A stretch of DNA of 57,690 nucleotides from Paracoccaceae bacterium (GCA_030066905.1 JASJAR010000042.1:1-57690); one strand, 5' to 3'. Positions 17,086 through 25,735 are shown, counted from the first letter of the stretch. The notes: generated by a model not told the origin, from the letters alone. Program-made: numbers and translations.

Positions 17086-18080
17086 GCCCAGTTCCCCGTC
17101 GACATCAGCCCCAGCATCTCAAGCTGGCGCCAGTTGAGGTAGCGCTCAGACCAGTCGTTCCAGAGGCCGAGCCCCCCGGCCTCGTCATAGGCTCGGTACT
17201 CGCGCGCGCCGGCATAGTGTTCCCGCCGCGCGACCTCCTCGGCGGTCCGCCGGTCGAAGGTATCGACGAATTTCGTATGGAGCAGAACACCCGATGTCTT
17301 CTCCCCGCCCCATTCGTCATAGACCCGGTTCAAGCCCCGCGGCAGGAGCATGTGGGTGGAGCTCGCATAAGCATAGCGGCGGTGCCATTTCACCAGGGGG
17401 ATCTTGTTGAGAGCCGGCGCCTGATGGGGCGCATCGCCGAAGTAGGCCCGTGCCCGGGGGCCGCCCTGGACCCAGAGGTTGCCGTAGACCGTATTGCGGC
17501 TGATCTGGTAATTGCCGGTGTCGAACCACGGCGCGGCGGCGACCGGGTCTTCGCCGGGTCCGCAGGGAGCGGCATCCTCCCGCGGAAAAAGGTCGAGCAG
17601 GAGTGTGCCGAAGCTCCGGATAGACGACGCATCGAGCCAGTCGGTCAGCGCTCTGAGGGGCCGGGTGTCCGAGAACGGGTAGACGAGGAACTCGTCGACA
17701 TCGACCGTCAGGCACCAGCGGCCATGCCCGTATCGGCGACGCAGCCAGTTCAGCCAGTCGCTTCCGTAGCGGGAACGACGATAGCTCCTGTCGGTCCGCC
17801 AGAGCGTCACATCCGGCTGCGCGGCGAGATACTCCACGCCGCCGTCGTCCGAACCGTTGTCGACAAGGAGGAAGTGCCCCACCCCGAGCTGCCTGTAGTA
17901 CCGAAGAAAGTACGGCAACCTTGGATGTTCGTTGCGCAAGGTTGAAAACAGCAGAACATCGCGCGGCCCGATCTTGCCGAGATTGTTGCTGGCGCGGAGA
18001 AGTTCCCGCCGCTTCCGGATCGCCCGGATCAGAAAGCGCTTCCGTCTCAATCTCAGACGATAGGCCTCGAGCGCCCCCAT
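17082..18080 (-). CDS. Glycosyltransferase, GT2/GT92-like (DVDEF motif)
   Basis: A 332-residue glycosyltransferase of the type Pfam lists as Glyco_tranf_2_4. It shows LLFSTLRNEHPRLPYFLRYYRQLGVGHFLLVDNGSDDG (here in parts: LRNEHPRLPYFLRYY at about 48-62; LLVDNGSDDG at about 70-79), followed by the metal-binding DVDEF at about residue 126-130. The N-terminus is very basic (RLRLRRKRFLIRAIRKRR), with no signal peptide, so it is cytoplasmic or membrane-attached by charge. Its last four bases overlap the GT14 gene and 36 bases separate it from the GT4-like gene upstream. Acceptor and donor are not known. Confidence 0.82.
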   Translation of the reverse strand: MGALEAYRLRLRRKRFLIRAIRKRRELLRASNNLGKIGPRDVLLFSTLRNEHPRLPYFLRYYRQLGVGHFLLVDNGSDDGGVEYLAAQPDVTLWRTDRSYRRSRYGSDWLNWLRRRYGHGRWCLTVDVDEFLVYPFSDTRPLRALTDWLDASSIRSFGTLLLDLFPREDAAPCGPGEDPVAAAPWFDTGNYQISRNTVYGNLWVQGGPRARAYFGDAPHQAPALNKIPLVKWHRRYAYASSTHMLLPRGLNRVYDEWGGEKTSGVLLHTKFVDTFDRRTAEEVARREHYAGAREYRAYDEAGGLGLWNDWSERYLNWRQLEMLGLMSTGNWA

Positions 18081-18116
18081 GATCCCAGTCTGCCCCGTAT
18101 CCGCAACGCCAAAGCG

Positions 18117-19304
18117 TTAACCAAGCGAGTTTAAGACACCGTTGAAATGATCCCGCCAATTGGGAAGCGGTGGCACGTCCCGGACCACCTTTTTCCCGGC
18201 GAGGTCCCCAATCGCCTGCCGCCATTGATACAGATCGCCCGGGTCTGCGTAAACGACCGTATCGCCAAGGAGTTCGCGTGTAACCGGCAGGGGGCTCGCG
18301 ACAATCGGCGTGCCAAACCGTGCCGCTTCAAACGGCGGATATCCGAAGCCCTCGGCAATCGAGGGGAACAACAAGCCATGGGCCTGCCGGATCAGCGCGG
18401 CGACGGCACCATCGCCGAGATCGTTGCGCTCGATAACGATGCCCTTTCCGGCCATGGCATCGAGCCGCCGGAAGACCGGTTCGTTGCGCCAGCCCCGCCG
18501 CCCCGCGATCACGAGCCTCGGGGTGCCGGGGCCCTCCTCGAAGCTCTCCCAGACATCGAGGAGGAGCCCGTGGTTCTTCCGGGGTTCGATGGTGCCGACG
18601 GCGACGAAATACGGACGGTCGGTGGGGATATCGGGCGGAACGGCGCCTCGTGCCGCCGGCGACAGCCCGAGGCGATGGGCTGCGAGCTCGCCACCAAACC
18701 CCATCGCGGTCAGGTGACGGCCGATATCGGCGGCCGTGGTTTCGGCGGGGGCGAAGACGACATCGGCGGCTCTCGCCACCCATGCAAGCTTCTCACGGAA
18801 GCGCTCGGACGCCCCCGGTTTCTGGGTCTCGGGGTGATCGAGCGGGATCACATCGTGGACAAGAACCCCGGTGCGGGCCCCGCTCAGGCTCGACATGGCG
18901 CCGAGGCAGCGAGCATCGAGCCCGGCATGCCCTACCGAGAGATAGCGCGGACGGGGCCCGATATGGCGGGCGAGCTCCGCAGACTCGGGGATCCCTCGCC
19001 ACCGGGCAATCGCCGCACGGCTCGCCTGCCCCTCGGCCTGCGCGCGCGCCTCCGCAGCACGCCCCCTCAGGCGGTCGAGCAACCGGGCGCGACCGCCCTT
19101 CGGCGAGGAAACGAAACCGGAAAGGCCGGCCCGGTCGAGCAGCAGCGTTGCGCGGCGGACCCGCGCGAGGCCGAAGACCGGGCCCTCAAGGCCGATGGCA
19201 TGGTCGATCCAGGCCGCTTCGACCCGGTCGACGCCCGTGGGTGGCCCGCTGCCGGTCCGCGCAATGGTCCGGCCGATGTCGAGAACGAGGGCGGGCGGCT
19301 CTAT
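18117..19304 (-). CDS. GT4-like glycosyltransferase; start codon uncertain (ATA proposed)
   Basis: A GT-B glycosyltransferase of the GT1/GT4 group. The C-terminal half has VGTIEPRKNHGLLLDVW, LIRQAHGLLFPSIAEGFGYPPFEA and GTPIVASPLPVTRELLG, the nucleotide-sugar-binding signature. The frame is open upstream of the TTG at 19082 to a stop at 19335-19337 and encodes family-like sequence (PALVLDIGRTIARTG, GPPTGVDRVEAAWIDHAIG), but contains no ATG, GTG or TTG. The only well-placed candidate is ATA at 19304-19302, 7 bases after GGAAGG and overlapping the galU stop. From there the protein has 395 residues; a TTG start would give 321 and lose about 74 residues of the N-terminal Rossmann domain. A sequence error or mutation at the start is an alternative. 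Confidence 0.75.
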   Translation of the reverse strand: MEPPALVLDIGRTIARTGSGPPTGVDRVEAAWIDHAIGLEGPVFGLARVRRATLLLDRAGLSGFVSSPKGGRARLLDRLRGRAAEARAQAEGQASRAAIARWRGIPESAELARHIGPRPRYLSVGHAGLDARCLGAMSSLSGARTGVLVHDVIPLDHPETQKPGASERFREKLAWVARAADVVFAPAETTAADIGRHLTAMGFGGELAAHRLGLSPAARGAVPPDIPTDRPYFVAVGTIEPRKNHGLLLDVWESFEEGPGTPRLVIAGRRGWRNEPVFRRLDAMAGKGIVIERNDLGDGAVAALIRQAHGLLFPSIAEGFGYPPFEAARFGTPIVASPLPVTRELLGDTVVYADPGDLYQWRQAIGDLAGKKVVRDVPPLPNWRDHFNGVLNSLG

Positions 19305-20194
19305 TCGGCTGCCTTCCGCATCGCATAAACGTCGTCAAGATAGCGGCTGAACTCGTCCCGAAGGTCTGGCCGGGCGAGCCCGAAGGCAACCGTGGCCTGA
19401 AGAAAGCCCGACTTCGACCCGCAGTCGAACCGCTGGCCCCGGAAGCGGAGCCCGTGAACACCGCGCCCGGCCGAGATTTCGGCCGCGATGGCGTCGGTGA
19501 GCTGGATTTCGCCGCCGGCACCGAGTTTCTTCTCGTCGAGGGTCTCCATAACCGATGGCGAAAGGATGTACCGGCCGATGACGGCGAGGTTGGACGGCGC
19601 GCTGCCCTTGGCCGGCTTCTCGACCATCCCCCGCGCCCGGACAAGCGAGCCGTGGTCTTCCTCGATGTCAAGCACACCGTAGGCCGACGCCTTCTCCGGC
19701 GGCACTTCCATGGCCGCGACCATGCAGCCGCCAACGCCCTCATAGGCATCGACCATCTGCTGGAGACAGGGCGTCTCCGCCGCAATCACGTCGTCAGGAA
19801 GGATCACCGCAAAGGGTTCGTCGCCGATCAGCCGGCGCGCGCACCAGACGGCGTGTCCGAGCCCCATCGCCTTCTGCTGACGGATATACGCGATGGCGCC
19901 GGAATCCATGTTTGTGGACTGGAGAATGTCCAGAAGCTCGGTCTTTCCGGAGGCTTCGAGCTTCGCTTCGAGATCGGGCGCGAGGTCGAAATAATCCTCG
20001 AGCGCCGACTTCCCGCGCGCCGTCACGAAGATGAACTCCGTGATCCCCGCCGCGCGGGCCTCATCGATCGCATATTGAATGAGCGGCCGGTCGACCAATG
20101 TCATGATCTCTTTTGGCACCGACTTCGTGGCCGGCAAAAACCGGGTTCCCATCCCTGCGACCGGAAATACGGCCTTCGTAACCCTGCGTGTCAT
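19301..20194 (-). CDS. galU: UTP-glucose-1-phosphate uridylyltransferase
   Basis: A 297-residue GalU that makes UDP-glucose from glucose 1-phosphate and UTP. It starts MTRRVTKAVFPVAGMGTRFLP, with the nucleotide-binding G-x-G-T-R-F-LP motif and the PKEIMTLVDRPLIQYAIDEA segment; VEKP and the late RFDCGSKSGFLQA are also characteristic. The ATG at 20194 follows a perfect GAGGAG ribosome-binding site; the frame is open 28 codons further upstream but has no such site. Its stop codon lies within the proposed start of the GT4-like gene, tying them together. It supplies a common precursor for envelope glycans. Confidence 0.96.
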   Translation of the reverse strand: MTRRVTKAVFPVAGMGTRFLPATKSVPKEIMTLVDRPLIQYAIDEARAAGITEFIFVTARGKSALEDYFDLAPDLEAKLEASGKTELLDILQSTNMDSGAIAYIRQQKAMGLGHAVWCARRLIGDEPFAVILPDDVIAAETPCLQQMVDAYEGVGGCMVAAMEVPPEKASAYGVLDIEEDHGSLVRARGMVEKPAKGSAPSNLAVIGRYILSPSVMETLDEKKLGAGGEIQLTDAIAAEISAGRGVHGLRFRGQRFDCGSKSGFLQATVAFGLARPDLRDEFSRYLDDVYAMRKAAE

Positions 20195-20259
20195 TTTTTC
20201 TCCTCGGAACTCCACCCAACCCGCGCCAATGCCCGGGCCGACCCTATTAGACCAAGATG

Positions 20260-21543
20260 TCAAAAAAATGGAAACCACTCTGTCGGCCCGGAGCCTTCCT
20301 TTGCCAAAAAATCGACAATCGGGCCGCTGAGGCCGCGAACGTTCACAATTCGGGCAGTCTCTGTTTCCAGCCGGGCACGGCGGGTGGTCCAGCGCAGAAG
20401 CGGACCGGATCGCTCGGACCTCCCCCAGAGACCGCCTGTCTGGACCCAGATGCCATCGACGAACCGCACCTTGTGATAAAGCCCTGTGTAGGAGAACTCG
20501 AACAGGCTCACGATCGCACCCTCGGCCCTGAGGCGTGCGGCCGTCGCGCGGGCCTTTCGACGGGTCCGTCCCGCCCCGGCCACGACGGCATGGCGGGCAG
20601 AGGCTGACGGTCGCGGCAGAAAGGCCGGGGCCGGTCCGAACGTGGCGAGGGCCGGCGCGCCGGCCTCCCGCCCCCGCTCCGCCCCCTTGTCGAACCCTGC
20701 CAGCAGCCGCGGAATGTCGCGAGGCTCCAATGCCCCGGTCTGAAGCGCCCGCAGGAGCCGGGCGTGCTCCCGCGCCCGGGCGTCAGCGAGCTTTTCCGCG
20801 ATCTCCTCCGCGGGGTGATGCCTGCGCAGAAACGCCGCCGTGCTGTGGCCGATCCCCGCAAGATCGACCGGCGTGCGATCTGCCCGGCGTCGTGGCGATG
20901 CGGCCGTGGCGTGGTGTACGACCGCCAGGGGCGCATAGGCCATGAGCACCCCCATTGCGCCGAGCCTCATGTTGAGGTCGGCGTCGTCGAGATAGAACCG
21001 GAACGTTTCGTCGAACCCGCCAGCGGCTCGCAAAAGATCGGCGCGAAAGGCCATGTTGGTCCCCACCGTCTTCGGAGCCTGTCCCGGTACGGCGCGGCGG
21101 GTGCCGCCTTCGACGCCGGAGCGGACCGTTGTCGCGTCCGAGCGGATCGTTTCGGCGGCCGATTGCAGCGAAATCCCGTTTCTCCCCAGAACGGGCCCGG
21201 TCACCGCGCCGACGGCGTTATCGCGGAATGCATGGGCGATCGCGGCAAGCCACATCGGCTCGGCCACCGCGTCATCATCGATGAAGGCCACGATGTCCCC
21301 GCCTGCCGCAGCGATCCCGGCGTTGCGTGCAGCCGAGAGATTGGCGGCATCGAAGGCGATGCATTTGAGATTGCTCCGGTCGGCGACGACTGCGCGGCCC
21401 GCCTCGTCCGCGACCACGACGATCTCCACGCTCGGCCACAATGCCTGATCCAGCGCCATCAGGCAGCGCGCAAGGAAATCCGGCCGGCCGCGGCTCGCCA
21501 CCACGACGCTGATCCGCGCCGGGGTGTCGCGCGATGCCGTCAC
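20260..21543 (-). CDS. Glycosyltransferase family 2
   Basis: A 427-residue GT2 enzyme. The N-terminal GT-A domain starts ISVVVASRGRPDFLARCLMAL (about residues 11-31), carries the acidic AFIDDDAVAEP metal site (near residue 93) and the acceptor-side FRFYLDDADLNMRLGAMG. The C-terminal part (about 300-427) is less typical: basic and Arg-rich, then YTGLYHKVRFVDGIWVQTGG. The start is GTG at 21543, overlapping the cysQ stop by four bases (GTGA), which settles the choice; the open frame further upstream is a shadow of cysQ. Donor and acceptor unknown; it belongs to the same operon-like run as GalU and the other transferases. Confidence 0.83.
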   Translation of the reverse strand: MTASRDTPARISVVVASRGRPDFLARCLMALDQALWPSVEIVVVADEAGRAVVADRSNLKCIAFDAANLSAARNAGIAAAGGDIVAFIDDDAVAEPMWLAAIAHAFRDNAVGAVTGPVLGRNGISLQSAAETIRSDATTVRSGVEGGTRRAVPGQAPKTVGTNMAFRADLLRAAGGFDETFRFYLDDADLNMRLGAMGVLMAYAPLAVVHHATAASPRRRADRTPVDLAGIGHSTAAFLRRHHPAEEIAEKLADARAREHARLLRALQTGALEPRDIPRLLAGFDKGAERGREAGAPALATFGPAPAFLPRPSASARHAVVAGAGRTRRKARATAARLRAEGAIVSLFEFSYTGLYHKVRFVDGIWVQTGGLWGRSERSGPLLRWTTRRARLETETARIVNVRGLSGPIVDFLAKEGSGPTEWFPFF

Positions 21544-22343
21544 GGCCGCTTCAGGTCGACCCCGGGGGCGGCAGCGATGAAGAACCCATTGGCGAAGCCG
21601 GGTTTGCCGTAGAGGAACGGCGCATGGGTCTCGAACGTCACCATGCGGCCACCGGCGGCACGCAGCACCGCGTCCCCCGCCGCTGTGTCCCATTCCATCG
21701 TGCGTCCGAGCCGGGGGTAGAGGTCGGCCTCCCCCGCCGCGACGAGGCAGAATTTCAACGACGAGCCGGCCGAGACGAGGTCGGCCACCGCGTAGCGTGC
21801 GATGTAGTCGTCCGTCGCCCGGTCGCGGTGGGACTTGGAGGCCACGACGCGCAGGGCCTCGTTGTCCGGCTGCTGTGCGACGCTCAACGCCTGTTGGTCG
21901 GACCCCGGCGTTCTTGGGTCGAAGCCGCCGGTTTCCTCGACCGCCTGCCCGGTTCCATCGGTATAGAAGAGGCGGGCCTTGGCCGGGGCATAGACGACGC
22001 CCAGCACCGGCACACCGCACCTGACAAGCGCGATGTTGACCGTGAAGTCGCCGCGCCGCCGTATGAACTCTTTCGTTCCGTCGAGGGGGTCGACGATGAA
22101 GAATTCCTGTGCCTCGACGCCATGGGTCGCCGCCTCCTCTTCGGTGACGACGGCGATGTCGGGAAACGCCGCCCGCAGCCCCGCGCCGATATGGGCATCC
22201 GCCGCCCGATCCGCCTCGGTCACGGGACTTTCGTCCGCCTTTGTATCGACGTTGAAGTCATCGCGGCCGTAGATCTCGAGAATGAGCGCGCCGGCCTCCA
22301 ACGCAAGCTGCCGAAGGGTCGCGATTATCTGCCGATCGTCCAT
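21540..22343 (-). CDS. cysQ: 3'(2'),5'-bisphosphate nucleotidase CysQ
   Basis: A 267-residue inositol-monophosphatase-family enzyme that hydrolyses PAP to AMP and phosphate. Signatures are SPVTEADRAADAHI, TEEEAA, the metal site DPLDGTKEFI (Asp85, Asp88) and WDTAAGDAVLRAAGG near the C-terminus. PAP is the by-product of PAPS-dependent sulfotransferases, and such an enzyme is encoded a few genes downstream on the same strand (13990-15393). Placed first in the run of glycosyltransferase genes and overlapping the GT2 gene, it may serve sulfation. It may also serve only sulfate assimilation. Confidence 0.95.
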   Translation of the reverse strand: MDDRQIIATLRQLALEAGALILEIYGRDDFNVDTKADESPVTEADRAADAHIGAGLRAAFPDIAVVTEEEAATHGVEAQEFFIVDPLDGTKEFIRRRGDFTVNIALVRCGVPVLGVVYAPAKARLFYTDGTGQAVEETGGFDPRTPGSDQQALSVAQQPDNEALRVVASKSHRDRATDDYIARYAVADLVSAGSSLKFCLVAAGEADLYPRLGRTMEWDTAAGDAVLRAAGGRMVTFETHAPFLYGKPGFANGFFIAAAPGVDLKRP

Positions 22344-22461
22344 ACATGTCTCCGCGAACCGCGCCCCCCGCTTTCAATGTCGGGGCCACCGGCCTATAAG
22401 TCCTCGGCAATAGTTCGGCAAGAAAACCATGGCATGACATGCCATCGGAGGCAGTTGGCAG

Positions 22462-23286
22462 ATGTTCCGGCCCGCGCAGCAGACACCGACGATGCTGGGC
22501 TCAGCCTTCGCGCTGGGCGAGTTGATCTACCACAACACCGTTCGCAGCCTGCGGAAGACCCATTCCAATGCCTTTGTCGGCCTGCTGATGTCGATGCTGC
22601 AATCGGTTATCATGGTGATCGCCTTCGTCGTGCTGTTTTCGGTCCTCGGACTGCGTGGCACGGCCATCCGCGGCGATTTTCTGCTCTACATCATGTCGGG
22701 CATCTTCTTGTTCATGACCCACGTGAAGGCGATGGGGGCGATCGTGAGTTCGGAAGGTCCGGCTTCGGGGATGATGAAGCACCTTCCGATGACGACGGCT
22801 GTGGCCATCGCCTCGGCCGCGCTTGGCGCTCTCTACAACCAGGTGCTGGGGATGCTGGTGATCCTCTATGTCTACCACGTCGCCTTCGCGCCGGTCGTGA
22901 TCGACGACCCGGTCGGCGCCTTCCTGATGTTCCTGCTTGCCTGGATATCGGGTGTCGGCGTCGGGCTTGTGTTTCTCGCGATCAAACCCTGGGCGCCGAG
23001 CGTCGCGCAGATCGGCTCGCAGATCTATTCGCGCGCCAACATGATCGCCTCGGGCAAGATGTTCGTGGCCAACATGCTGCCGCCGTCGATGTTGATGATG
23101 TTCGACTGGAACCCCCTCTTTCACGCCATCGACCAGACGCGGGGCTTCGTCTTCGTCAACTACTTCCCCCATAACAGCTCGATCATGTATCCCGTCTACG
23201 TCACCATCGGGCTGATCATGGTCGGGCTGATGGGTGAGTTCTACACCCGCAAGCACGCTTCGCTCTCCTGGGGCGCCCGCAGGTGA
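22462..23286 (+). CDS. Polysaccharide-export ABC-2 permease (KpsM-like)
   Basis: A 274-residue inner-membrane protein of the ABC-2 permease family, of the type that exports capsular or other polysaccharides. It opens with a soluble N-terminus, then an amphipathic region (LIYHNTVRSLRKTHSNAFVG) and about six membrane spans, including MLQSVIMVIAFVVLFSVLG and the final VTIGLIMVGLMGEFY. A GGAGG ribosome-binding sequence precedes the ATG. The matching ATPase (KpsT-like) is not encoded nearby. It is divergent from cysQ (118 bases between) and its stop codon overlaps the start of the SH3-domain gene. Substrate unknown. Confidence 0.85.
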   Translation: MFRPAQQTPTMLGSAFALGELIYHNTVRSLRKTHSNAFVGLLMSMLQSVIMVIAFVVLFSVLGLRGTAIRGDFLLYIMSGIFLFMTHVKAMGAIVSSEGPASGMMKHLPMTTAVAIASAALGALYNQVLGMLVILYVYHVAFAPVVIDDPVGAFLMFLLAWISGVGVGLVFLAIKPWAPSVAQIGSQIYSRANMIASGKMFVANMLPPSMLMMFDWNPLFHAIDQTRGFVFVNYFPHNSSIMYPVYVTIGLIMVGLMGEFYTRKHASLSWGARR

Positions 23287-23903
23287 TGCTCAGGGCGGCG
23301 GCATTGGTTCTCGTCGCCCTTGCCGCGCCCGCCTCGGCCACGGTCGATGGCTGGCCTGCGCTCTACGATGTTGCCGGTGTGGCCGAGGCCGATATGCTCA
23401 ACATCCGCGCCGAACCGTCGGCCGGGTCCGAGATCATCGGCAGGCTGGCGCCCGGCGCGCGGGCCGTTGAGGTCGTCGACATTTCGCCGGACGGCCGATG
23501 GGGGCTGGTGAACGCCGGCGAGGGTTCTGGCTGGGTGTCGCTGGCGTTCCTCAAGCGGCGCGCCGGACAATGGGCCGGCCTTGCGCCCGAGACGGCGCGC
23601 TGCTTTGGAAACGAGCCCTTCTGGTCGCTGGCGTACGGCGACAAGGGCGCGGTTTTCGAAAGCCCCGACGCGCTTCCTCTCGAATTCGCCGAGAGCTTAC
23701 GGCTTCGGTCGAGGAACCGGATCGACCGGCATGCCCATGTCTATGAGAACGACCTCGGCGGCTTCGTGGCGACCTTTCGAAACGCCACCTGTTCGGACGG
23801 TATGTCGGACCGTGTCTATGGTTGGGGGGTCGATCTTCTGCTCGTCGTGGCTGGCGACGAAAACGCGCAGTTGTTTTCCGGGTGTTGTACCATTGGCCCC
23901 TAG
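23286..23903 (+). CDS. SH3-domain periplasmic protein with a C-terminal EPFW-type domain
   Basis: A 205-residue exported protein. A Sec signal peptide occupies about residues 1-18 (MLRAAALVLVALAAPASA). An SH3b-like domain follows (about 25-95), with ADMLNIRAEPSAGSEIIGRL and GSGWVSLAFLKR, a fold that often binds peptidoglycan. The C-terminal part (about 100-205) begins CFGNEPFWSLAYGD, a motif I associate with the COG3650-type family, and ends in a Cys pair (GCCTIGP). The ATG at 23286 shares one base with the permease stop; a GTG one codon upstream is possible. Translational coupling with the permease suggests a shared role in the envelope. Confidence 0.75.
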   Translation: MLRAAALVLVALAAPASATVDGWPALYDVAGVAEADMLNIRAEPSAGSEIIGRLAPGARAVEVVDISPDGRWGLVNAGEGSGWVSLAFLKRRAGQWAGLAPETARCFGNEPFWSLAYGDKGAVFESPDALPLEFAESLRLRSRNRIDRHAHVYENDLGGFVATFRNATCSDGMSDRVYGWGVDLLLVVAGDENAQLFSGCCTIGP

Positions 23904-24289
23904 CGGCAGGGCGCGGGCGAAGAGTGCCGGAACCGCGAAGGTGCGGTTTGTCTCCCCGTCTGCCGAGCCTGCCCAGCGGAGACTATGTGCGCCCGACCTT
24001 CAAAAACACACGCCCCGGACCTGATCCAGGGCCTCTATGGGGTCGAACCCGCCTTCAAGAAAAGGCCGCGTCGAGCTTGGCGCGCGTTGCTCAACGGGAC
24101 GCGCCCGCGCGTTTCGATACGAGGTCTGTTCAACCGGTTTTGAACCGGCGCCCGCCGTCGTACGTACCGGTTTAGGCGACGATTGGCCCACGCCGTTGCG
24201 CCATCCTTGACGAGACGTAACGACGCCCCAAATTTACTGAACAAATTGTCAGCAACATAGCTTCACCTCCAAACCGAGAGAGAGCCCCC
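23904..24289. other. Longest intergenic stretch (386 bases), no gene seen
   Basis: No convincing gene lies here. It holds one REP-like repeat (24011-24036), a hairpin CCGGTT-TTG-AACCGG near 24135-24150, and, before mipA, a possible promoter with TTGACG at 24207-24212 and AAATTT 17 bases later. Short open frames on both strands here look like chance. Confidence 0.6.
24011..24036. repeat. REP-like intergenic repeat, copy A
   Basis: The core CCGGACCTGATCCAGG is an imperfect inverted repeat. It matches the reverse complement of the second arm of the element at 46153-46227 (CCGGATCAGGTCCGG) with one change. These intergenic copies look like one dispersed family. Confidence 0.5.
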
Positions 24290-25081
24290 ATGCCCCGCTT
24301 CAGCCCCCTCGCGCTCCTGATTGCCGCCGGCCTCGGCGCTGCTACCGCCGCCACCGCGCAAGAGCGTCCGAACAGCTTTTCGCTTGGTATCGGCCTTGGT
24401 GTCGCCCCCGAATTCTCAGGCTCCAGCGACTATGATTTCAACGCGCTGCCGATCATCAATTTCAGCTACGACCTTGGTGCGGTCACCGTCCGGTCCAAGG
24501 GGCTCGGCGTCGCCGTCGATGTGCTCGACGGTCCGGCACTGGCCGCAGGCCCCATCGTTCGCTATGCCTTCGGCCGCGATGGGAGTGACATCACCGACGA
24601 CGCCGTATCCCAGCTTCCCGACATCGACGGGACGCTTGAGGTCGGCGGTTTCGCCGAGCTGCGGCTGCCGCTGAGAAACCTAACGGGGACCCGGTTCGCC
24701 GCGGACCTGGAAATCGTCCAGGGCGTCACTGGCGGCCATGATGGCCTCGTCATCGACGGGTCGCTCGGCCTCGAACGTCGGGCGGGGCCTTTGTTGCTGA
24801 CCGGCGGGCTGACGGCAGGCTGGGCCGACGACGGCTTTACCGATACGTTCTTCGGCGTCGACACAGCCGGCTCGGCCGCCTCGGGTCTTGCAGTCTACGA
24901 CCCGGATGGCGGGATCACCGATCTGGGCGTCGAACTCGGGGCGATCTACCCCTTCACTGACCGTATTCTCGGCACCGCGATCATCGGCTATTCCGAGCTT
25001 CAGGGCGACGCCGCCGACAGCCCGATCGTCGACGATACCTCGCAGTTCTTTGCCATCGCCGGGGTCGCCTACCGGTTCTAG
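24290..25081 (+). CDS. MipA/OmpV-family outer-membrane protein
   Basis: A 263-residue outer-membrane beta-barrel protein. Signal peptide at about 1-24 (cleavage near ATAQE). The mature part alternates polar and hydrophobic strands, with FSLGIGLGVAPEFSGSSDYDFNALPIINFSYD near its start (seen in pieces: GVAPEFSGSSDYDF) and the typical terminal aromatic residue in YRF. MipA scaffolds peptidoglycan enzymes in E. coli, while OmpV-type proteins have various roles, so function here is open. It ends in a CTAG shared with the convergent alkB gene. A GAGAGAG stretch precedes its ATG. Confidence 0.86.
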   Translation: MPRFSPLALLIAAGLGAATAATAQERPNSFSLGIGLGVAPEFSGSSDYDFNALPIINFSYDLGAVTVRSKGLGVAVDVLDGPALAAGPIVRYAFGRDGSDITDDAVSQLPDIDGTLEVGGFAELRLPLRNLTGTRFAADLEIVQGVTGGHDGLVIDGSLGLERRAGPLLLTGGLTAGWADDGFTDTFFGVDTAGSAASGLAVYDPDGGITDLGVELGAIYPFTDRILGTAIIGYSELQGDAADSPIVDDTSQFFAIAGVAYRF

Positions 25082-25698
25082 TAGCCGGCCACGACGCGCA
25101 TCGTGAGGTTGATGCGACCGCCTCCGGGAACCAGGCTCGACGAGCCGGCTCGGATGCGGTCAATACCGTGATAGGCCAGTCTCGTCTCGCCGGAGAGTAC
25201 GGCGACGTCGCCGGAGTTCAGCCATAGGCTTTCAGTACGGCCCTTCCGTTCGGTCCCGCCGACGCGGAAGAGAGCCGCGTCGCCGAGCGAGACGGAGACG
25301 ACCGGCCAGGTCAGATCGCCTTCGTCCTTGTCCTGGTGAAGCCCCATGCGTGCGCCCTCGCGGTAGAGGTTGATGAGGCAGGACGACGGCGGACGCGCGA
25401 CACCGGAAGCTTTGCGCCAGATCGCAAGGATCGCCTCGGGAATTGGCGGCCACAACACGCCTGAGGGGTGTCGTGTTTCGTAGCGGTAGCCGCCCCGGTC
25501 CGTGATCCAGCCGACCGACCCCGCGCTGGTCATGCCCACGCTCATCGGGCGCCCGGAGGGTGTCACCGGCACGACAAAGGGTGCCGTTTCGGCGACTTCC
25601 AGGACCGCCGACACCGCTTCCTGCTGCGCCTGCGGTGAAAGCAGTTCCTGCCATACGGGCACACCGTTGACCCGCAGTGTCGGACGAAGGCTCCGCAT
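25078..25698 (-). CDS. alkB: Alpha-ketoglutarate-dependent DNA/RNA repair dioxygenase AlkB
   Basis: A 206-residue Fe(II)/2-oxoglutarate oxygenase that removes alkyl groups from bases. The metal site is the HxD in [10 protein letters not shown] together with a later His in LAYHGIDRI; the 2-oxoglutarate-binding Arg is in [12 protein letters not shown] at the C-terminus. [15 protein letters not shown] and [10 protein letters not shown] segments match AlkB. The start ATG at 25698 gives [15 protein letters not shown]; the open frame reaches 25758 but that adds unlike sequence and would overlap the dnaK promoter region. It overlaps mipA by four bases, tail to tail. Confidence 0.92.
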   Translation of the reverse strand: MRSLRPTLRVNGVPVWQELLSPQAQQEAVSAVLEVAETAPFVVPVTPSGRPMSVGMTSAGSVGWITDRGGYRYETRHPSGVLWPPIPEAILAIWRKASGVARPPSSCLINLYREGARMGLHQDKDEGDLTWPVVSVSLGDAALFRVGGTERKGRTESLWLNSGDVAVLSGETRLAYHGIDRIRAGSSSLVPGGGRINLTMRVVAGY

Positions 25699-25735
25699 TC
25701 CGTCATTTTCGGCCAAATCTGCCCTCCCCGGCCCG

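Noticed and set aside
18117..19082. Short TTG-started form of the GT4-like gene as the true gene
   Set aside because: It would lose about 74 residues of conserved-looking N-terminal sequence and has no ribosome-binding site. It is kept only as an alternative in the entry.
24040..24060. tRNA-like GGTCGAACCC in the 386-base gap
   Set aside because: There is no acceptor stem, anticodon arm or D-arm around it.
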